Below are positions 38,642-50,038 of a DNA stretch of 64,000 bases, piece by piece. The first letter of the stretch is position 1. Each line of letters opens with the position of its first letter. Position numbers and translations under genes: made by a program. Origin of the DNA: Billgrantia ethanolica. GTDB taxonomy: Bacteria; Pseudomonadota; Gammaproteobacteria; Pseudomonadales; Halomonadaceae. The stretch is taken from NCBI RefSeq assembly GCF_021404305.1, contig NZ_JABFTX010000002.1, positions 682,001 to 746,000 on the forward strand, written 5' to 3'. The notes below the pieces were generated by a model that saw only the letters and a list, made by a program, of their open reading frames with translations, made no database searches and was not told where the DNA came from.

Positions 38642-39680
38642 GACGCTCCCTCCCGGCCAGCCAGCCCATCACGCCATGCTTGGCGAACAGCACCACGAAC
38701 AGCAGCACCAGGCCGAGGAAAAGCTGCCAGTACTCGGTCATGCCGCCAAGCAGCGTCTCCATCATCACGAACAGCAGCGCGCCGGCCAGCGGCCCGTAGA
38801 GTCGGCCCACGCCGCCGAGTATCACGATCACCATCAGTTCGCCGGACATGTGCCAGCTGAGCATGGTGGGGCTGACGAAGCCGTTGAGGTCGGCATACAG
38901 CGCTCCCGCCAGTCCGGTGATCATTGCCGAGATGACGAAGGCGACCAGGCGAATGGGATAGGGCGAGATGCCGGCGGTGGCCAGGCGCGTGTCGTTGAGT
39001 CGCGCCATGGTCAGCGCGGCGCCGAAGCGCGACTTCATGATCCGCGAGGTGAGGGCGAGCGAGAGCACGAGCCCGCCGAAGCAGATCAGGAAGAAGGTCA
39101 GGGCGTCGTTGGTGTCTACCCACGGCAGGCCGTTGCGCAGGAAGATCGGTAGGCCGTCCTCACCGCCGTAGGTGGGCCAGGAGTTGGCGAAGTAGTACAT
39201 CATCTGGGCGAAGGCCAGGGTGATCATGATGAAGTAGACCCCGGTGGTGCGCAGCGAGATGGCACCGATGGCCAGCGCCAGCAGGCCGCACAGCAGGATC
39301 GCTGCGAGCCAGATCACCAGCATGCTGTCGCTGCCGGGAATGGCGATTGGCCAGCCGATCACCGGGGTGAAATCGAAGGCGTGATAGGCGCTGATGCCGG
39401 CCACGTAGCCGCCCAGACCGAAGTAGGCGGCGTGGCCGAAGCTGACCATGCCGCCGTAGCCGATGGCCAGGTTGAGGCCCACTGCGGCCATGGCGATCAG
39501 GGTGATGCGCGAGGCCAGATTGACGTAGTAGATGTGCCCCAGGAAATAGAGCGCCAGGGGTGCCAGCAGCAGGAAGGCCAGCAGGCCGATCTGCACCAGT
39601 CCCTTGCGGTCGTACCAGCTGGCCGCCGGTGTCGGCAGCCCCGGCTGGGGTGCGAGCGTCGAGGTGTTGGACTTATTCAT
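38634..39680 (-). CDS. livM: Branched-chain-type ABC transporter permease (LivM)
   Basis: 348-residue permease with about ten membrane helices and the LivM landmark AVGLNLAIGYGGMVSFGHAAYFGLG (cited in part). I start it at ATG 39680; a TTG three codons upstream is open but lacks a ribosome site. The start lies inside the livH 3' end (8-base overlap). The product pairs with LivH to form the channel. Confidence 0.92.
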   Translation of the reverse strand: MNKSNTSTLAPQPGLPTPAASWYDRKGLVQIGLLAFLLLAPLALYFLGHIYYVNLASRITLIAMAAVGLNLAIGYGGMVSFGHAAYFGLGGYVAGISAYHAFDFTPVIGWPIAIPGSDSMLVIWLAAILLCGLLALAIGAISLRTTGVYFIMITLAFAQMMYYFANSWPTYGGEDGLPIFLRNGLPWVDTNDALTFFLICFGGLVLSLALTSRIMKSRFGAALTMARLNDTRLATAGISPYPIRLVAFVISAMITGLAGALYADLNGFVSPTMLSWHMSGELMVIVILGGVGRLYGPLAGALLFVMMETLLGGMTEYWQLFLGLVLLFVVLFAKHGVMGWLAGRERHE

Positions 39681-40587
39681 TGGCGGCAAACAGTCCCTTG
39701 GGTTTGAAGGCGAGAATGGCGGCCATCATGATGTAGATCAGCATGGCGGCGATGGCCGAACCGACGCCGGCGGCCTCCGAGGGGCTCATGAACTGGCGGA
39801 AGAAGGCGGGCAGGAACACTCGCCCCAGGGTATCCACCACGCCGACCAGGATGGCGCCGTACAGCGCCCCCTTGATCGAGCCGATGCCGCCGATCACGAT
39901 CACCACGAAGGCCAGGATCAGCACCGGTTCGCCCATGCCCACTTGCACCGACTGCAGCGCACCGACCATGGCGCCGGCAAGGCCGGCCAGCGCCGCGCCC
40001 ATGGCGAACACCAGGGTGTAGAGACGGGCGATGTTGACGCCCAGCGCACCGATCATCTCCCGGTCGCTCTCGCCAGCACGGATGCGCATGCCGAGTCGGG
40101 TACGGGTGATCAGGAAATACATGCCTACCGCCACGGCCACCCCCACGGCGATGATCACCAGCCGGTAGATGGGGTAGCGCAGCCCGCCGGGCAGCGTGAC
40201 CGAGCCCGACAGCATGGCCGGCGGGTTGAGCCACAGCGGCGAGGAGCCGAACACCCAGCGCGTGCCCTCGGAGAAGATCAGGATCAGGGCGAAGGTGGCC
40301 AGCACCTGGTCCAGGTGCGGACGGTGATAGAGCCGGCGGATCACGATCAGCTCCACTAGAGCGCCGACCGCGGCGGCCACGGCGATGCCCGCGACCAGGC
40401 CGACGAAGAAGGAGCCGGTGGCGGCGGTCACCAGCGCCGTGGCGTAGGCGCCGACCATGTAGAAGGAGCCATGGGCCAGGTTGATCAGGCCCATGACCCC
40501 GAACACCAGAGTCAGGCCGCTGGCCATCAGGAACAGCATGGTACCGAGCTGTAGGCCGTTGATGAGCTGTTCGATGAATAATGTCAT
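39673..40587 (-). CDS. livH: Branched-chain-type ABC transporter permease (LivH)
   Basis: 304-residue permease with the LivH opening LINGLQLGTMLFLMASGLTLVFGVMGLINLAHGSFYM (partly quoted) and the cytoplasmic coupling loop RTRLGMRIRAGESDREMIGALG in pieces. About eight membrane helices. It is the first channel gene, 67 bases after the binding-protein gene, in the usual order for this importer type. Confidence 0.92.
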   Translation of the reverse strand: MTLFIEQLINGLQLGTMLFLMASGLTLVFGVMGLINLAHGSFYMVGAYATALVTAATGSFFVGLVAGIAVAAAVGALVELIVIRRLYHRPHLDQVLATFALILIFSEGTRWVFGSSPLWLNPPAMLSGSVTLPGGLRYPIYRLVIIAVGVAVAVGMYFLITRTRLGMRIRAGESDREMIGALGVNIARLYTLVFAMGAALAGLAGAMVGALQSVQVGMGEPVLILAFVVIVIGGIGSIKGALYGAILVGVVDTLGRVFLPAFFRQFMSPSEAAGVGSAIAAMLIYIMMAAILAFKPKGLFAANE

Positions 40588-40654
40588 GAAGCGTCAACCG
40601 TGAAAGGCAAGGAAGGCGCCGCCGAACCCTTGGCCCGGCGGCACTGGCGTTGCG

Positions 40655-41797
40655 TCACATCTGGCACTGCTCGTGATAGATGTCCTGGATGTCCTCCACG
40701 GCGATGCCGACCAGACGGTTGGTGGGCTGGCCGTCGTCACCCTCGACCACTTCACGCACGTGGATGTCCTGGATCGGATGGTGGTTGGGGCCGAACCGGA
40801 ACTTGCCGCGCACCGTGTCGAAATCGGCTTCGCGCAGGGCTTCGCGGAAGGCGTCCTGATCGCTCGGGTGGGCCTTCTCCAGCGCACTCAGGATCAGGTT
40901 GGCGGTGTCGTAGCCCTGGGCGGCATACAGCGTCGGCATGCGACCGTAGGCCTCGCGGAACGCCTCGACGAAGGTGTGGTTGGCCTCGTTGTCGAGATCG
41001 TAAGCCCACAGCGAGGTGTTCATGGCGCCGATGGCGGCGCTGCCTACCGCCTTGATGATGGTCTCGTCGAAGGAGAAGGCGGCACCGAACACCGGCAGGT
41101 CGACGCCGGAGTTCTCCCACTGCTTCATGAACGAGATGCCCATGCCGCCGGGCAGGAAGAAGAACAGGCTGTCGGCGTCGCTGGCGCGGATACGGGCGAT
41201 CTCGGCGGCGTAGTCGGTCTGCCCCATCTGGGTGTAGATCTCGTCGACGACCTCGCCTTCGTAGAGATGCTTGAAGCCGGCCAGGGCGTCGGTGCCGGCG
41301 GGGTAGTTGGGCGCCAGCAGGATGGGCCGCTCGAAGCCCTGTTCGCGCATGTAGGCGCCCATGGCCCCGTGCAGGTTGTCGTTCTGATAGGCGACGTTGA
41401 AGTAGTTCTCGTGACACATGCGCCCGGCCAGGTCGGAGGGCCCGGCGTTGGGAGAAATGTAGAAGGTACCCTGGCGGACGGCCGCCGGCACCACCGCCAT
41501 GGCCAGATTGGACCAGATGATGCCGGTGAGGATGTCGACGTTGTCGCGCTGCATGAACTCGTTGGAGAGGCTGCGTGCCAGATCGGGACGGTTGGCATCG
41601 TCCTGGATCAGCACCCTCACATCGTTGCGTCCCGAGCGCTCCATGGCCAGCATGAAACCGTCGCGTACGTCCACGCCCAGGTGCGAACCGCCGCCGGAGA
41701 GCGTGGTGATCATGCCGATTCTGACCTCATCGGCCTGAACCGCCGTCATGCTGGCGGTCATCAGCAGGCCGAGGCCAAGGCTAGCTAGTCTCTTCAT
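40655..41797 (-). CDS. Periplasmic substrate-binding protein of the ABC importer
   Basis: 380-residue binding protein of the leucine/isoleucine/valine-binding (type I, Peripla_BP_6) class with a signal peptide (residues 1-23). The mature part opens with EVRIGMITTLSGGGSHLGVDVRDG, here shortened. The start is the ATG at 41797 preceded by GAGGG; upstream codons look non-coding. Relatives in aromatic clusters bind benzoate-like acids, so anthranilate or a related aryl acid is a reasonable guess. The C-terminus has two cysteines close to the end (HEQCQM and an earlier CHEN). Confidence 0.88.
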   Translation of the reverse strand: MKRLASLGLGLLMTASMTAVQADEVRIGMITTLSGGGSHLGVDVRDGFMLAMERSGRNDVRVLIQDDANRPDLARSLSNEFMQRDNVDILTGIIWSNLAMAVVPAAVRQGTFYISPNAGPSDLAGRMCHENYFNVAYQNDNLHGAMGAYMREQGFERPILLAPNYPAGTDALAGFKHLYEGEVVDEIYTQMGQTDYAAEIARIRASDADSLFFFLPGGMGISFMKQWENSGVDLPVFGAAFSFDETIIKAVGSAAIGAMNTSLWAYDLDNEANHTFVEAFREAYGRMPTLYAAQGYDTANLILSALEKAHPSDQDAFREALREADFDTVRGKFRFGPNHHPIQDIHVREVVEGDDGQPTNRLVGIAVEDIQDIYHEQCQM

Positions 41798-41946
41798 GGG
41801 GATACCCTCTTCGTTCTCGTTTTTGTTTCCTTGGCGCAACGTGTCCAGCGCCTCGTTAGGTTGGCCTGTCAGCCATGGCTGTCGGGCCGATTTCGCCGTC
41901 AGTCTGATCCACCGCCGGGCCTTCCGATGTCCGGCCATCGAACGCC

Positions 41947-42026
41947 CGGTCATCACTCGCCTGGCTCCGGCATCAATTGCCTGGCTCGGTCATCAATTGC
42001 CTGGCTCGGTCATCAATTGCCTGGAT
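41947..42026 (-). repeat. 20-bp tandem repeat, 4 units, spanning the CoA-ligase stop codon
   Basis: Units at 41947-41966, 41967-41986, 41987-42006 and 42007-42026. The last two differ only at their final positions (GCT/GAT), the first is more diverged. The unit nearest the gene contains its last codons and the TGA (42013-42015), so the gene end has been copied three times downstream. Confidence 0.95.
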
Positions 42027-43644
42027 AGTGCTCCTGACGCAGCCGGAAGCGCTGCACCTTGCCGGTGGCCGTCTTCGGCAGCGCCTCGACGAAGCGCACC
42101 GAACGCGGATACTTGTAGGGGGCGATGCGCTGCTTGACGAACGTCTGCAAGCGCTCGACGCACTCGGCATCCGGCTCGACCCCGGGAGACAGTACCACGA
42201 AGGCCTCGACGATCTGCCCACGCTCTCCATTCGGTGCGCCGATTACGGCACACTCCGCCACCGCCTCGTGGGCCAGCAGGGCGGCTTCCACCTCGGGACC
42301 GGCAATGTTGTAACCCGCCGAGACGATCATGTCGTCGTTGCGGGCGGCGAAGTGGAAGTAGCCCTCCTCGTCCTGAACGAAGGCATCACCGGTGATGTTC
42401 CAACCGTTGATCACGTACTTGCGTTGACGTGCATCGTCCAGATAGCGACAGCCCGTGGGGCCGCGCACCGCCAGACGTCCCACCTCCCCGCGGGGCAGCT
42501 CGTTCATCTCGGCATCGACGACCTTGGCCTCGTAGCCGGCTACCGGCTTGCCGGTGCAGGCCGGGCGATGGTCGTCCAGATGGTTGGAGATGAAGATGTG
42601 CAGCATCTCCGTGGCCCCGATGCCGTCGAGGATCGGCTTGCCGGTCTTCTCGATCCATTCATGGTAGATCGGTGCCGGCAACGTTTCGCCGGCCGAGACC
42701 GCCAGGCGCAGGCTGTCGAGTTCCTCGCCGCTTTCGAGCGAGGCGAGCATGGTGCGATAGGCGGTGGGGGCAGTAAATACGACGGTGGCACGATGCTCGC
42801 GGATGATCTCCATCATGTTGGGCGGCGTGGCCTTCTCCAGCAGTACTGCGCTGGCGCCGAAGCGCAGCGGGAAGATGGCCAGCCCGCCGAGGCCGAAGGT
42901 GAAGGCCAGCGGCGGCGAGCCGACGAAGACGTCGTCCGCACTCACTTGCAGCACCTCGCGGGCGTAGCCGTCGGCGATGATCAGCAGGTCGCGATGGAAA
43001 TGCATGGTGGCCTTGGGCTGGCCGGTGGTGCCGGAGGTGAAGCCGAGCAGGGCGACATCGTCGGCGGCGGTGGCGACCGCCTCGAACTCGGTGGGCTTGT
43101 CCAGCGCCAGGCGGTCGAGTTCGGCGTCATGGTTGGCGGTGCCGTCGAAGCCGACGACCCGTTCGAGGAAGGCACTCTCGGCGGCGCAGGCCTCGAGTTC
43201 CTCGAGCAGACGGGTGTCGCACAGGGCCAGAGCGATCTCGGCCTTGTCGACGATCTGGGCCAGTTCGCCCGCACGCAGCATCGGCATGCTGTTGACCACC
43301 ACCGCCCCGGCCTTGGTCGCGGCCAGCCAGCAGGCGACCATGGCCGGGTTGTTGGCCGAGCGGATCAGCACCCGGTTGCCGGGGCGCACGCCGAGCTCTT
43401 CTACCAGCGCATGGGCCAGGCGGTTGCTCCACTCGGCAAGTTCGCGGTAGCTGCGTCGTCGGCCGTTGCCGATCAGCGCCACGCGCTCGCCGTGGCCGCG
43501 CTCGAGCCAGCGGTCGCAGAGCTCCACCGCGGCGTTGAGCCGCTCGGGATAGTCGAAGCCGTCGAGCCTGAGCTCGGGCCATTCATGCACGGGAGGCAGG
43601 TTGTCCCGGGCAAAGGTATCGGCATGAGCCGACGGTGTGTTCAT
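42013..43644 (-). CDS. Benzoate/2-aminobenzoate-type CoA ligase
   Basis: 543-residue AMP-forming ligase. The ATP motif GFTSGTTGQPKAT is at residues 201-213, with GATEMLHIF (A5-like), NGWNITGDAF and NDDMIVSAGYNIAGPEVE plus the catalytic Lys in KTATGKVQRFRLR. The opening SAHADTFARDNLPP and the overall pattern match the benzoate-CoA ligase family, particularly 2-aminobenzoate (anthranilate)-CoA ligases. Its place between the acyl-CoA dehydrogenase and the importer, with a 2-aminobenzoyl-CoA monooxygenase in the operon, supports anthranilate as substrate. GGAG is 7 bases before the ATG at 43644. Its 3' end is embedded in a tandem repeat. Confidence 0.85.
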   Translation of the reverse strand: MNTPSAHADTFARDNLPPVHEWPELRLDGFDYPERLNAAVELCDRWLERGHGERVALIGNGRRRSYRELAEWSNRLAHALVEELGVRPGNRVLIRSANNPAMVACWLAATKAGAVVVNSMPMLRAGELAQIVDKAEIALALCDTRLLEELEACAAESAFLERVVGFDGTANHDAELDRLALDKPTEFEAVATAADDVALLGFTSGTTGQPKATMHFHRDLLIIADGYAREVLQVSADDVFVGSPPLAFTFGLGGLAIFPLRFGASAVLLEKATPPNMMEIIREHRATVVFTAPTAYRTMLASLESGEELDSLRLAVSAGETLPAPIYHEWIEKTGKPILDGIGATEMLHIFISNHLDDHRPACTGKPVAGYEAKVVDAEMNELPRGEVGRLAVRGPTGCRYLDDARQRKYVINGWNITGDAFVQDEEGYFHFAARNDDMIVSAGYNIAGPEVEAALLAHEAVAECAVIGAPNGERGQIVEAFVVLSPGVEPDAECVERLQTFVKQRIAPYKYPRSVRFVEALPKTATGKVQRFRLRQEHYPGN

Positions 43645-43745
43645 GACCATTCTCCGTACGTCGTTGTTGTTGTTCGGCGCGGAAGCGTCGACAGGGGATA
43701 CGGGTCTGGCTGGTGTCTCGTCGCTTTGGTTATTGGTCTTGTTGC

Positions 43746-44893
<1,148 letters not shown>

Positions 44894-44894
<1 letters not shown>

Positions 44895-45703
44895 CAATCC
44901 CCCTCGAAGACCGGCTTCTGTTTGGCGGCGAAGGCGCGGTAGGCGCGCTCGAAGTCGCGGGTCTGCATGCAGATCGCCTGGGCCTGTGCCTCGGCCTCGA
45001 TGGCCTGCTCCAGGCTCATCGACCACTCCTGGTTGAGCTGGGTCTTGGTGATGCCGTGGGCGAAGGTGGGCCCCTGGGCCAGACGGGTGGCGTAGGCGAT
45101 AGCTTCTGCTTCCAGCGCATCGGGCTCGACCAGGCGATTGTAGAAGCCCCATTGATGGCCCTCTTCCGCGCTCATGCTGCGTCCGCTGTAGAGCAGGTCG
45201 GCGGCGCGGCCCTGACCGATGATGCGCGGCAACATGGCGCAAGCGCCCATGTCGCAGCCGGCCAGGCCCACCCGGGTGAAGAGAAAGGCGGTGCTGGCCC
45301 GGGGCGTGGCGAAGCGGATGTCCGAGGCCATGGCGATGATCGCGCCGGCACCGACGCAGACGCCGTCCACCGCGCTGATCACCGGTTTTCCGCAGTTGAT
45401 CATCGCCTTGACCAGATCACCGGTCATGCGGGTGAATTCGAGCAGGCCCTTCATGTCGCGACCCACCAGCGGGGCGATGATCTCGTGGACGTCGCCGCCG
45501 GAGCAGAAGTTGCCGCCGTTGGCGGCGAACACCACGGCTTTCACGTCCTCGGCGTAGACCAGATGGCGAAAGGTATCGCGCAGCTCGGCGTAGCTGTCGA
45601 AGGTGAGCGGATTCTTGCGTTCGGGGCGGTCGAGGCGGATCACCGCCACTTCGCCCTCCATGCGCCACAGGAAATGCCTGGGCGTCAGGTCGGCCAGTTT
45701 CAT
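44894..45703 (-). CDS. Enoyl-CoA hydratase/isomerase family protein
   Basis: 269-residue crotonase-fold protein. The oxyanion-hole strand is [16 protein letters not shown], and the second is [18 protein letters not shown], partly quoted. The region where classical hydratases carry a catalytic Glu reads [15 protein letters not shown], i.e. without that Glu, so it may be a ring hydrolase or isomerase rather than a plain hydratase. Start ATG overlaps the marR stop. Crotonases are used in ring opening in CoA-dependent aromatic pathways. Confidence 0.85.
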
Positions 45704-46167
45704 GGTCGTGCTCCCGTGTCGGCCGGCAAGCGGTGCAGCAGCTCGCCGATGTGGTGGGCATCCTCGGCATCGACGCCATCCAGTAGTTCGTTGACCCAAC
45801 CCTCGTGGGCCTCGGCCATGACGGTGAAGGCGTCGCAGCCGGAGGAGGTGAGGCGTACCCGGGTGGCGCGGCGGTCCCCTTCGATGGCGATGCGCTCCAC
45901 CAGGCCGTCCTCGGCCAGGCGGTCGACGATGCCGGTGACGTTGCCGTTGGAGACGCGCAGCCGCTTGGAGAGCTCGTTCATCTTCAGCCCCTCGCGGTCG
46001 CGATAGAGCGCGGCCATGACGTCAAAGCGCGGCAGGGTGGAGTCGAACTCCAGGCGCAGCTTCTCGCGCAGCGCCGCTTCCACCTGGCGGGTCACTCTGA
46101 GCATGCGCAGCCACAGGCGCAGGCGCTCCTTGCTCAGGGCGTCGGATTTTGCCGTTGGTGCGCTCAT
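45700..46167 (-). CDS. MarR-family transcriptional regulator
   Basis: 155-residue winged-helix regulator with the MarR recognition region [30 protein letters not shown] (partly quoted) and the wing [11 protein letters not shown]. It is embedded within the aromatic-CoA operon, overlapping genes on both sides by 4 bases. MarR proteins of such operons usually repress until an aryl-CoA thioester binds. The inverted repeat at 49263-49294 ahead of the operon is the likely operator, so autoregulation is expected. Confidence 0.9.
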   Translation of the reverse strand: MSAPTAKSDALSKERLRLWLRMLRVTRQVEAALREKLRLEFDSTLPRFDVMAALYRDREGLKMNELSKRLRVSNGNVTGIVDRLAEDGLVERIAIEGDRRATRVRLTSSGCDAFTVMAEAHEGWVNELLDGVDAEDAHHIGELLHRLPADTGARP

Positions 46168-46919
46168 GTCTCGCCTCCCGAAATGGAGATCGCCTGGCCG
46201 TGGATGGCGCTACTGTGCGGACCGCACAGCCACAGCGCGGTGGCGGTGACCTCGGCGGGCTGGATCAGCCTGCCGCTGGGATTGGTCGACTGCAGGTGGG
46301 CGCGGGCCTGCTCCACCGTCTGCCCGGTCTTGGCCACGATGGTGGCGATGCTTTCATCCAGCAGCGGGGTCTCGGTAAAGCCGGGGCACAGTGCGTTGAC
46401 GGTGATGTCGCGTCCCGCCACTTCCTGGGCCAGGGCGCGTACCAGGCCCACCACGCCATGCTTGGCGGCGCAGTAGGGTGCCACGTAGGGGTAGCCCTTG
46501 AGCCCGGCGGTGGAGGCCACGGCGATCAGCCGGCCGCCCTCGCGCACGTGCTTGAGGCCCTCGCGCAGGGTCAGGAACACGCCGGTCAGGTTGACGTCGA
46601 GCATGCGCTGCCACAGGTCGAGCCCGGTTCTGGCCAGCGGCGCGCTCTCGGCGGCCCCGGCATTGGCGATCACGATATCGACCTCGCCCAGGCGCTCGAA
46701 CAGGGCGACCATATCGGCCTCGCGGGTTACGTCGGCGACGGCGGTAGCGATGTTGGGATGGCGATCGGCCAAGGCGTCGAGCGCAGCGATGCGCCGTCCG
46801 GTGATGGTGACCTCGGCGCCGGCCTCGGCGAAGGCCAGCGCCATGTCGGCACCGATGCCGCTGCCGCCGCCGGTGATCACCGCGCGTTTGCCTGCGAGGG
46901 GAGGCAGGGTCGTGTTCAT
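46164..46919 (-). CDS. Short-chain dehydrogenase/reductase (aromatic-CoA operon)
   Basis: 251-residue classical SDR. GGGSGIG at residues 15-21 binds NAD(P), NAG is at about 89-91, and catalytic Ser/Tyr/Lys lie in [20 protein letters not shown] (partly quoted). The pattern resembles 3-hydroxybutyrate or 3-hydroxyacyl-CoA dehydrogenases. It starts 2 bases after the monooxygenase/reductase gene and overlaps marR by 4. A role in beta-oxidation-like steps after ring reduction is inferred. Confidence 0.88.
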   Translation of the reverse strand: MNTTLPPLAGKRAVITGGGSGIGADMALAFAEAGAEVTITGRRIAALDALADRHPNIATAVADVTREADMVALFERLGEVDIVIANAGAAESAPLARTGLDLWQRMLDVNLTGVFLTLREGLKHVREGGRLIAVASTAGLKGYPYVAPYCAAKHGVVGLVRALAQEVAGRDITVNALCPGFTETPLLDESIATIVAKTGQTVEQARAHLQSTNPSGRLIQPAEVTATALWLCGPHSSAIHGQAISISGGET

Positions 46920-46921
46920 GG

Positions 46922-49207
46922 TCACACCCACCCCTCGCCGCGCTCGGCCAGGCGCTGTAGCTGATCGCGCCCGGCCCGATAGGGGGCCGGCCACTCGCAT
47001 TCGCCGTCCTGGATGCCGGCGGCGGCGTGCAGCGTCCAGTAGGGGTCGGCCAGGTGGGGGCGAGCCAGGCACACCAGGTCGGCGCGACCGGCCATCAGGA
47101 TCGAGTTGACGTGGTCGGCCTGGTAGATGTTGCCCACCGCCATGGTCGCCATGCCGGTCTCGTTGCGGATGCGATCCGAGAAGGGTGTCTGGAACATGCG
47201 CCCGTACTGCGGCTTGGCCTGGGTCGAGGTCTGCCCGGCGGAGACGTCGACGATGTCGACCTCGACGGCCTGGAGCAGGCGGGCGATCTCGACTGCCTCA
47301 TCGGGGGTGACGCCCTCGTCGCCGACCCAGTCGTTGGCCGAGATGCGCACCGAGAGCGGCTTGTGGGCCGGCCAGGCGGCGCGCACGGCGCGGATCACCT
47401 CCAGCGGATAGCGCATGCGGTTCTCGAGCGAACCGCCGTAGTCGTCGTCGCGGCGGTTGGTTAGCGGCGTGATGAAGGAGGAGAGCAGGTAACCGTGGGC
47501 GGCATGCACCTCGAGCATGTCGAAGCCGGCACGCTCTGCCATCCGGGCGGCGGCGACGAACTCGTCGCGCACCCGCTCCATGTCGGCGCGATCCATGGCC
47601 CTGGGCACCTGATTGCGCGCCGACCAGGGCACGGCGGAAGCCGCCATGATCGGCCAGTTGCCTTCGGGCAGCGGCGCGTCCATCTCCTGCCAGCCGAGCT
47701 GGGTCGAGCCCTTGGGTCCGGAGTGGCCGATCTGGGCGCACAGCTTGGCCGGCGTCTCGGCGTGGACGAAGTCGCACAACCGCTGCCATGCCGCCTCGTG
47801 TTCGGGGGCGTAGAAGCCGGGGCAGCCGGGGGTGATACGGCCCGCCGGCGAGACACAGGTCATCTCGGTGTAGACCAGCCCGGCGCCGCCCTTGGCGCGC
47901 TCGGCGTAGTGCACGAAGTGCCAGTCGCTGGGGCAACCGTCCACTGCCTTGTACTGGGCCATGGGCGAAACCACCACCCGATTGATCAGCTGCATGTCGC
48001 GTAGCCGGTAGGGGGCGAACATCGGCGCCCGCGCGCTGCCCTCATTGCCGGCCTGGGCCTGGAACCAGCGCTCAGCGCTCTCGAGCCAGGCCGGGTCGCG
48101 CAGGCGCAGGTTCTCGTGGCTGATGCGCTGGGAGCGGGTCAGCAGCGAGTAGTTGAACTGCACCGGGTCGAGGTCCAGGTAGCGCTCCACCTGCTCGAAC
48201 CACTCGGTGGAGTTGCGCGCCGCCGACTGCAGGCGCAGTACCTCCAGGCGGCGCTCCTCCTCGTAGCGGTCGAAGGCGCTGGCCATGTCGGGCTCGCTGT
48301 GCAGGTAGTCGGCCAGCGCGATGGCGCTCTCCAGCGCCAGCTTGGTGCCCGAACCGATGGAAAAGTGCGCGGTGGCGGCGGCGTCGCCCATCAGCACCAC
48401 GTTGTCGAAGCTCCAGCGCGCGCACAGCACCCGGGGGAAGTTGATCCACGCCGAGCCGCGAATGTGGTTGGCATTGCTCATCAGCGCGTGGCCGTCGAGG
48501 TGCCTGGCGAAGATGCGCTCGCATACCGCGATCGACGCCTGTTGGCTCATCTCGCCGAAGCCGAAGGCGCGCCAGGTGGCTTCGCTGCACTCGACGATGA
48601 AGGTCGCGGTATCGGCGTCGAACTGGTAGGCGTGAGCCCACACCCAGCCGTGCTCGGTCTTCTCGAAGATGAAGGTGAAGGCGTCGTTGAAGGTCTGGTG
48701 AGTGCTGAGCCAGACGAACTTGCAGGCACGCACGTCGATGTCGGGCTGGAAATGCTCGGCATAGCGCTGCCGGGTACGTGAATTGAGGCCGTCGGCGGCC
48801 AGCACCAGATCGAACTCGCGGCGCAGCTCGTCGATGGCGGCTTCGGGGATATCGCTCTCGAAGCGCAGCTCGATGTCGAGCTCCCGGGCGCGCGCCTGCA
48901 GCAGCAACAGCAGCTGGCGGCGGCCGATACCGCAGAAGCCGTGACCGGTGGAGACGGTCTTGACGCCGTCGTGGATCACGGCGATGTCGTCCCAGTAGGC
49001 GAAGTGCTCGCGAATGCGTGCCGCGCTCACGGCATCGTTGGCGGCCAGATTGTCCAGCGTCTCGTCGGAGAGCACCACGCCCCAGCCGAAGGTGTCGTCG
49101 GGGCGGTTGCGCTCTATCACCACGATCTCGTGCGCCGGGTCGTGCAGCTTCATGCTGATGGCGAAGTAGAGGCCGGCGGGGCCACCGCCCAGGCAGGCGA
49201 TTCTCAT
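46922..49207 (-). CDS. Bifunctional 2-aminobenzoyl-CoA monooxygenase/reductase-type flavoprotein
   Basis: 761-residue fusion. The N-terminal half is a flavin monooxygenase ([15 protein letters not shown] at residues 7-21, the GD motif in [18 protein letters not shown]). From about residue 390 the C-terminal half is an Old Yellow Enzyme-type reductase ([27 protein letters not shown] in part, [11 protein letters not shown]). This two-domain build matches the Azoarcus evansii enzyme that hydroxylates and reduces 2-aminobenzoyl-CoA to 2-amino-5-oxocyclohex-1-ene-carbonyl-CoA; salicylyl-CoA 5-hydroxylases are close relatives. The adjacent 2-aminobenzoate-type ligase favours the former. First gene of the operon, start at 49207. 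Confidence 0.88.
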   Translation of the reverse strand: MRIACLGGGPAGLYFAISMKLHDPAHEIVVIERNRPDDTFGWGVVLSDETLDNLAANDAVSAARIREHFAYWDDIAVIHDGVKTVSTGHGFCGIGRRQLLLLLQARARELDIELRFESDIPEAAIDELRREFDLVLAADGLNSRTRQRYAEHFQPDIDVRACKFVWLSTHQTFNDAFTFIFEKTEHGWVWAHAYQFDADTATFIVECSEATWRAFGFGEMSQQASIAVCERIFARHLDGHALMSNANHIRGSAWINFPRVLCARWSFDNVVLMGDAAATAHFSIGSGTKLALESAIALADYLHSEPDMASAFDRYEEERRLEVLRLQSAARNSTEWFEQVERYLDLDPVQFNYSLLTRSQRISHENLRLRDPAWLESAERWFQAQAGNEGSARAPMFAPYRLRDMQLINRVVVSPMAQYKAVDGCPSDWHFVHYAERAKGGAGLVYTEMTCVSPAGRITPGCPGFYAPEHEAAWQRLCDFVHAETPAKLCAQIGHSGPKGSTQLGWQEMDAPLPEGNWPIMAASAVPWSARNQVPRAMDRADMERVRDEFVAAARMAERAGFDMLEVHAAHGYLLSSFITPLTNRRDDDYGGSLENRMRYPLEVIRAVRAAWPAHKPLSVRISANDWVGDEGVTPDEAVEIARLLQAVEVDIVDVSAGQTSTQAKPQYGRMFQTPFSDRIRNETGMATMAVGNIYQADHVNSILMAGRADLVCLARPHLADPYWTLHAAAGIQDGECEWPAPYRAGRDQLQRLAERGEGWV

Positions 49208-49241
49208 GAGGCGGAACCGTTTGGTTGTTGTAGTTGATGTC

Positions 49242-49270
49242 AGGCTAGACTCGCCGAAGAAATACTTCAA
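49242..49270 (-). promoter_or_regulatory. Candidate promoter of the aromatic-CoA operon
   Basis: On the minus strand TTGAAG (49265-49270) and TAGCCT (49242-49247) are separated by 17 bases, 35 bases upstream of the monooxygenase/reductase ATG. The -10 is poor, in keeping with regulated expression. The -35 lies inside one arm of the inverted repeat. Confidence 0.5.
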
Positions 49271-49294
49271 GCTTAAAATTTCATGCTTGAAGTA
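49263..49294. promoter_or_regulatory. Inverted repeat, probable MarR operator
   Basis: Perfect 10-bp arms TACTTCAAGC (49263-49272) and GCTTGAAGTA (49285-49294), 12-base AT-rich spacer. It overlaps the candidate -35 and stands in the 211-bp gap between the operon and rsd. The encoded MarR protein is the obvious ligand. Confidence 0.65.
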
Positions 49295-49418
49295 AATCGT
49301 TGAAGAACGTTTTTCCCTCGGCCAAGGATTGACAGTCAGGCTGGCAAGGGCGAGTCTGGGGTTTCGGGTTCGGCAGGGTCCGGGCTGCAACCGGCTTCGA
49401 AGGGGAAGGAGGCTCACC

Positions 49419-49907
49419 ATGCTGGAACAGTGCAAGACTGCCAGGGAACGCTGGGGTGGTGTGCATCAGCTGATCGATCGCTGGCTCGACGAGCGCCGTG
49501 AGCTGCTGGTCAGCTTCATCGAGCTCAAGGAGGCCTGCGATACTGAGCTCGAGGCTGTGTGCAAGCCCCAGATCGATCGCTTCAGCGAACTACTGATGGA
49601 TTACATCAGTGCCGGCCACTTCGAGATCTATCCGCAGCTGCGTGAGGAGGCCAACGCCTTTGAAGATCACGAAGCGCTGGAAATCGCCGCCAAGCTTTTG
49701 GAGCGCCTCGAGCTCTCCACCGAGCTGGTGCTGGCCTTCGACGCCGACTTCTCGACCCCGGTGCGCTGTCAGCATTTCCTGCCGCGCCTGCCCGCTTGGC
49801 TCGATCGTCTGGCCAAGGGGCTGACCGAACGCTTCGCCCTGGAAGACCAGTTGATCGCCAGGCTGCACGCAGCGCATACGCCGCGTGCGGAAACCGAAAC
49901 CGAATAG
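49419..49907 (+). CDS. rsd: Rsd/AlgQ anti-sigma-70 factor
   Basis: 162-residue helical protein of the Rsd/AlgQ family, which binds sigma-70 and favours alternative sigma factors in stationary phase. The opening [22 protein letters not shown] in pieces and FCELKE-like FIELKEACD are family features; length matches AlgQ (about 160). AAGGAGG lies 6 bases before the ATG. A perfect -35 TTGACA occurs at 49329-49334 but its -10 is weak. A strong terminator follows. Confidence 0.93.
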   Translation: MLEQCKTARERWGGVHQLIDRWLDERRELLVSFIELKEACDTELEAVCKPQIDRFSELLMDYISAGHFEIYPQLREEANAFEDHEALEIAAKLLERLELSTELVLAFDADFSTPVRCQHFLPRLPAWLDRLAKGLTERFALEDQLIARLHAAHTPRAETETE

Positions 49908-49972
49908 CGCTACCGAATGGTTCTGGTTCTACGAACCGCTCTCTAGCAGGCCCGCGGACCGCTCCATTTCGG

Positions 49973-50005
49973 CGCCGCCCCGGTTCAGACCCGGGGCGGC
50001 GTTTT
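49973..50005 (+). terminator. Intrinsic terminator after rsd
   Basis: 11-bp GC-rich stem (49973-49983 with 49991-50001), 7-base loop, then TTTT. It also lies just past the convergent RND gene end at 50039, so it serves mainly rsd. Confidence 0.85.
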
Positions 50006-50038
50006 CGTGTGCGCGCTTTCTATGCGCCACGATGTGGT

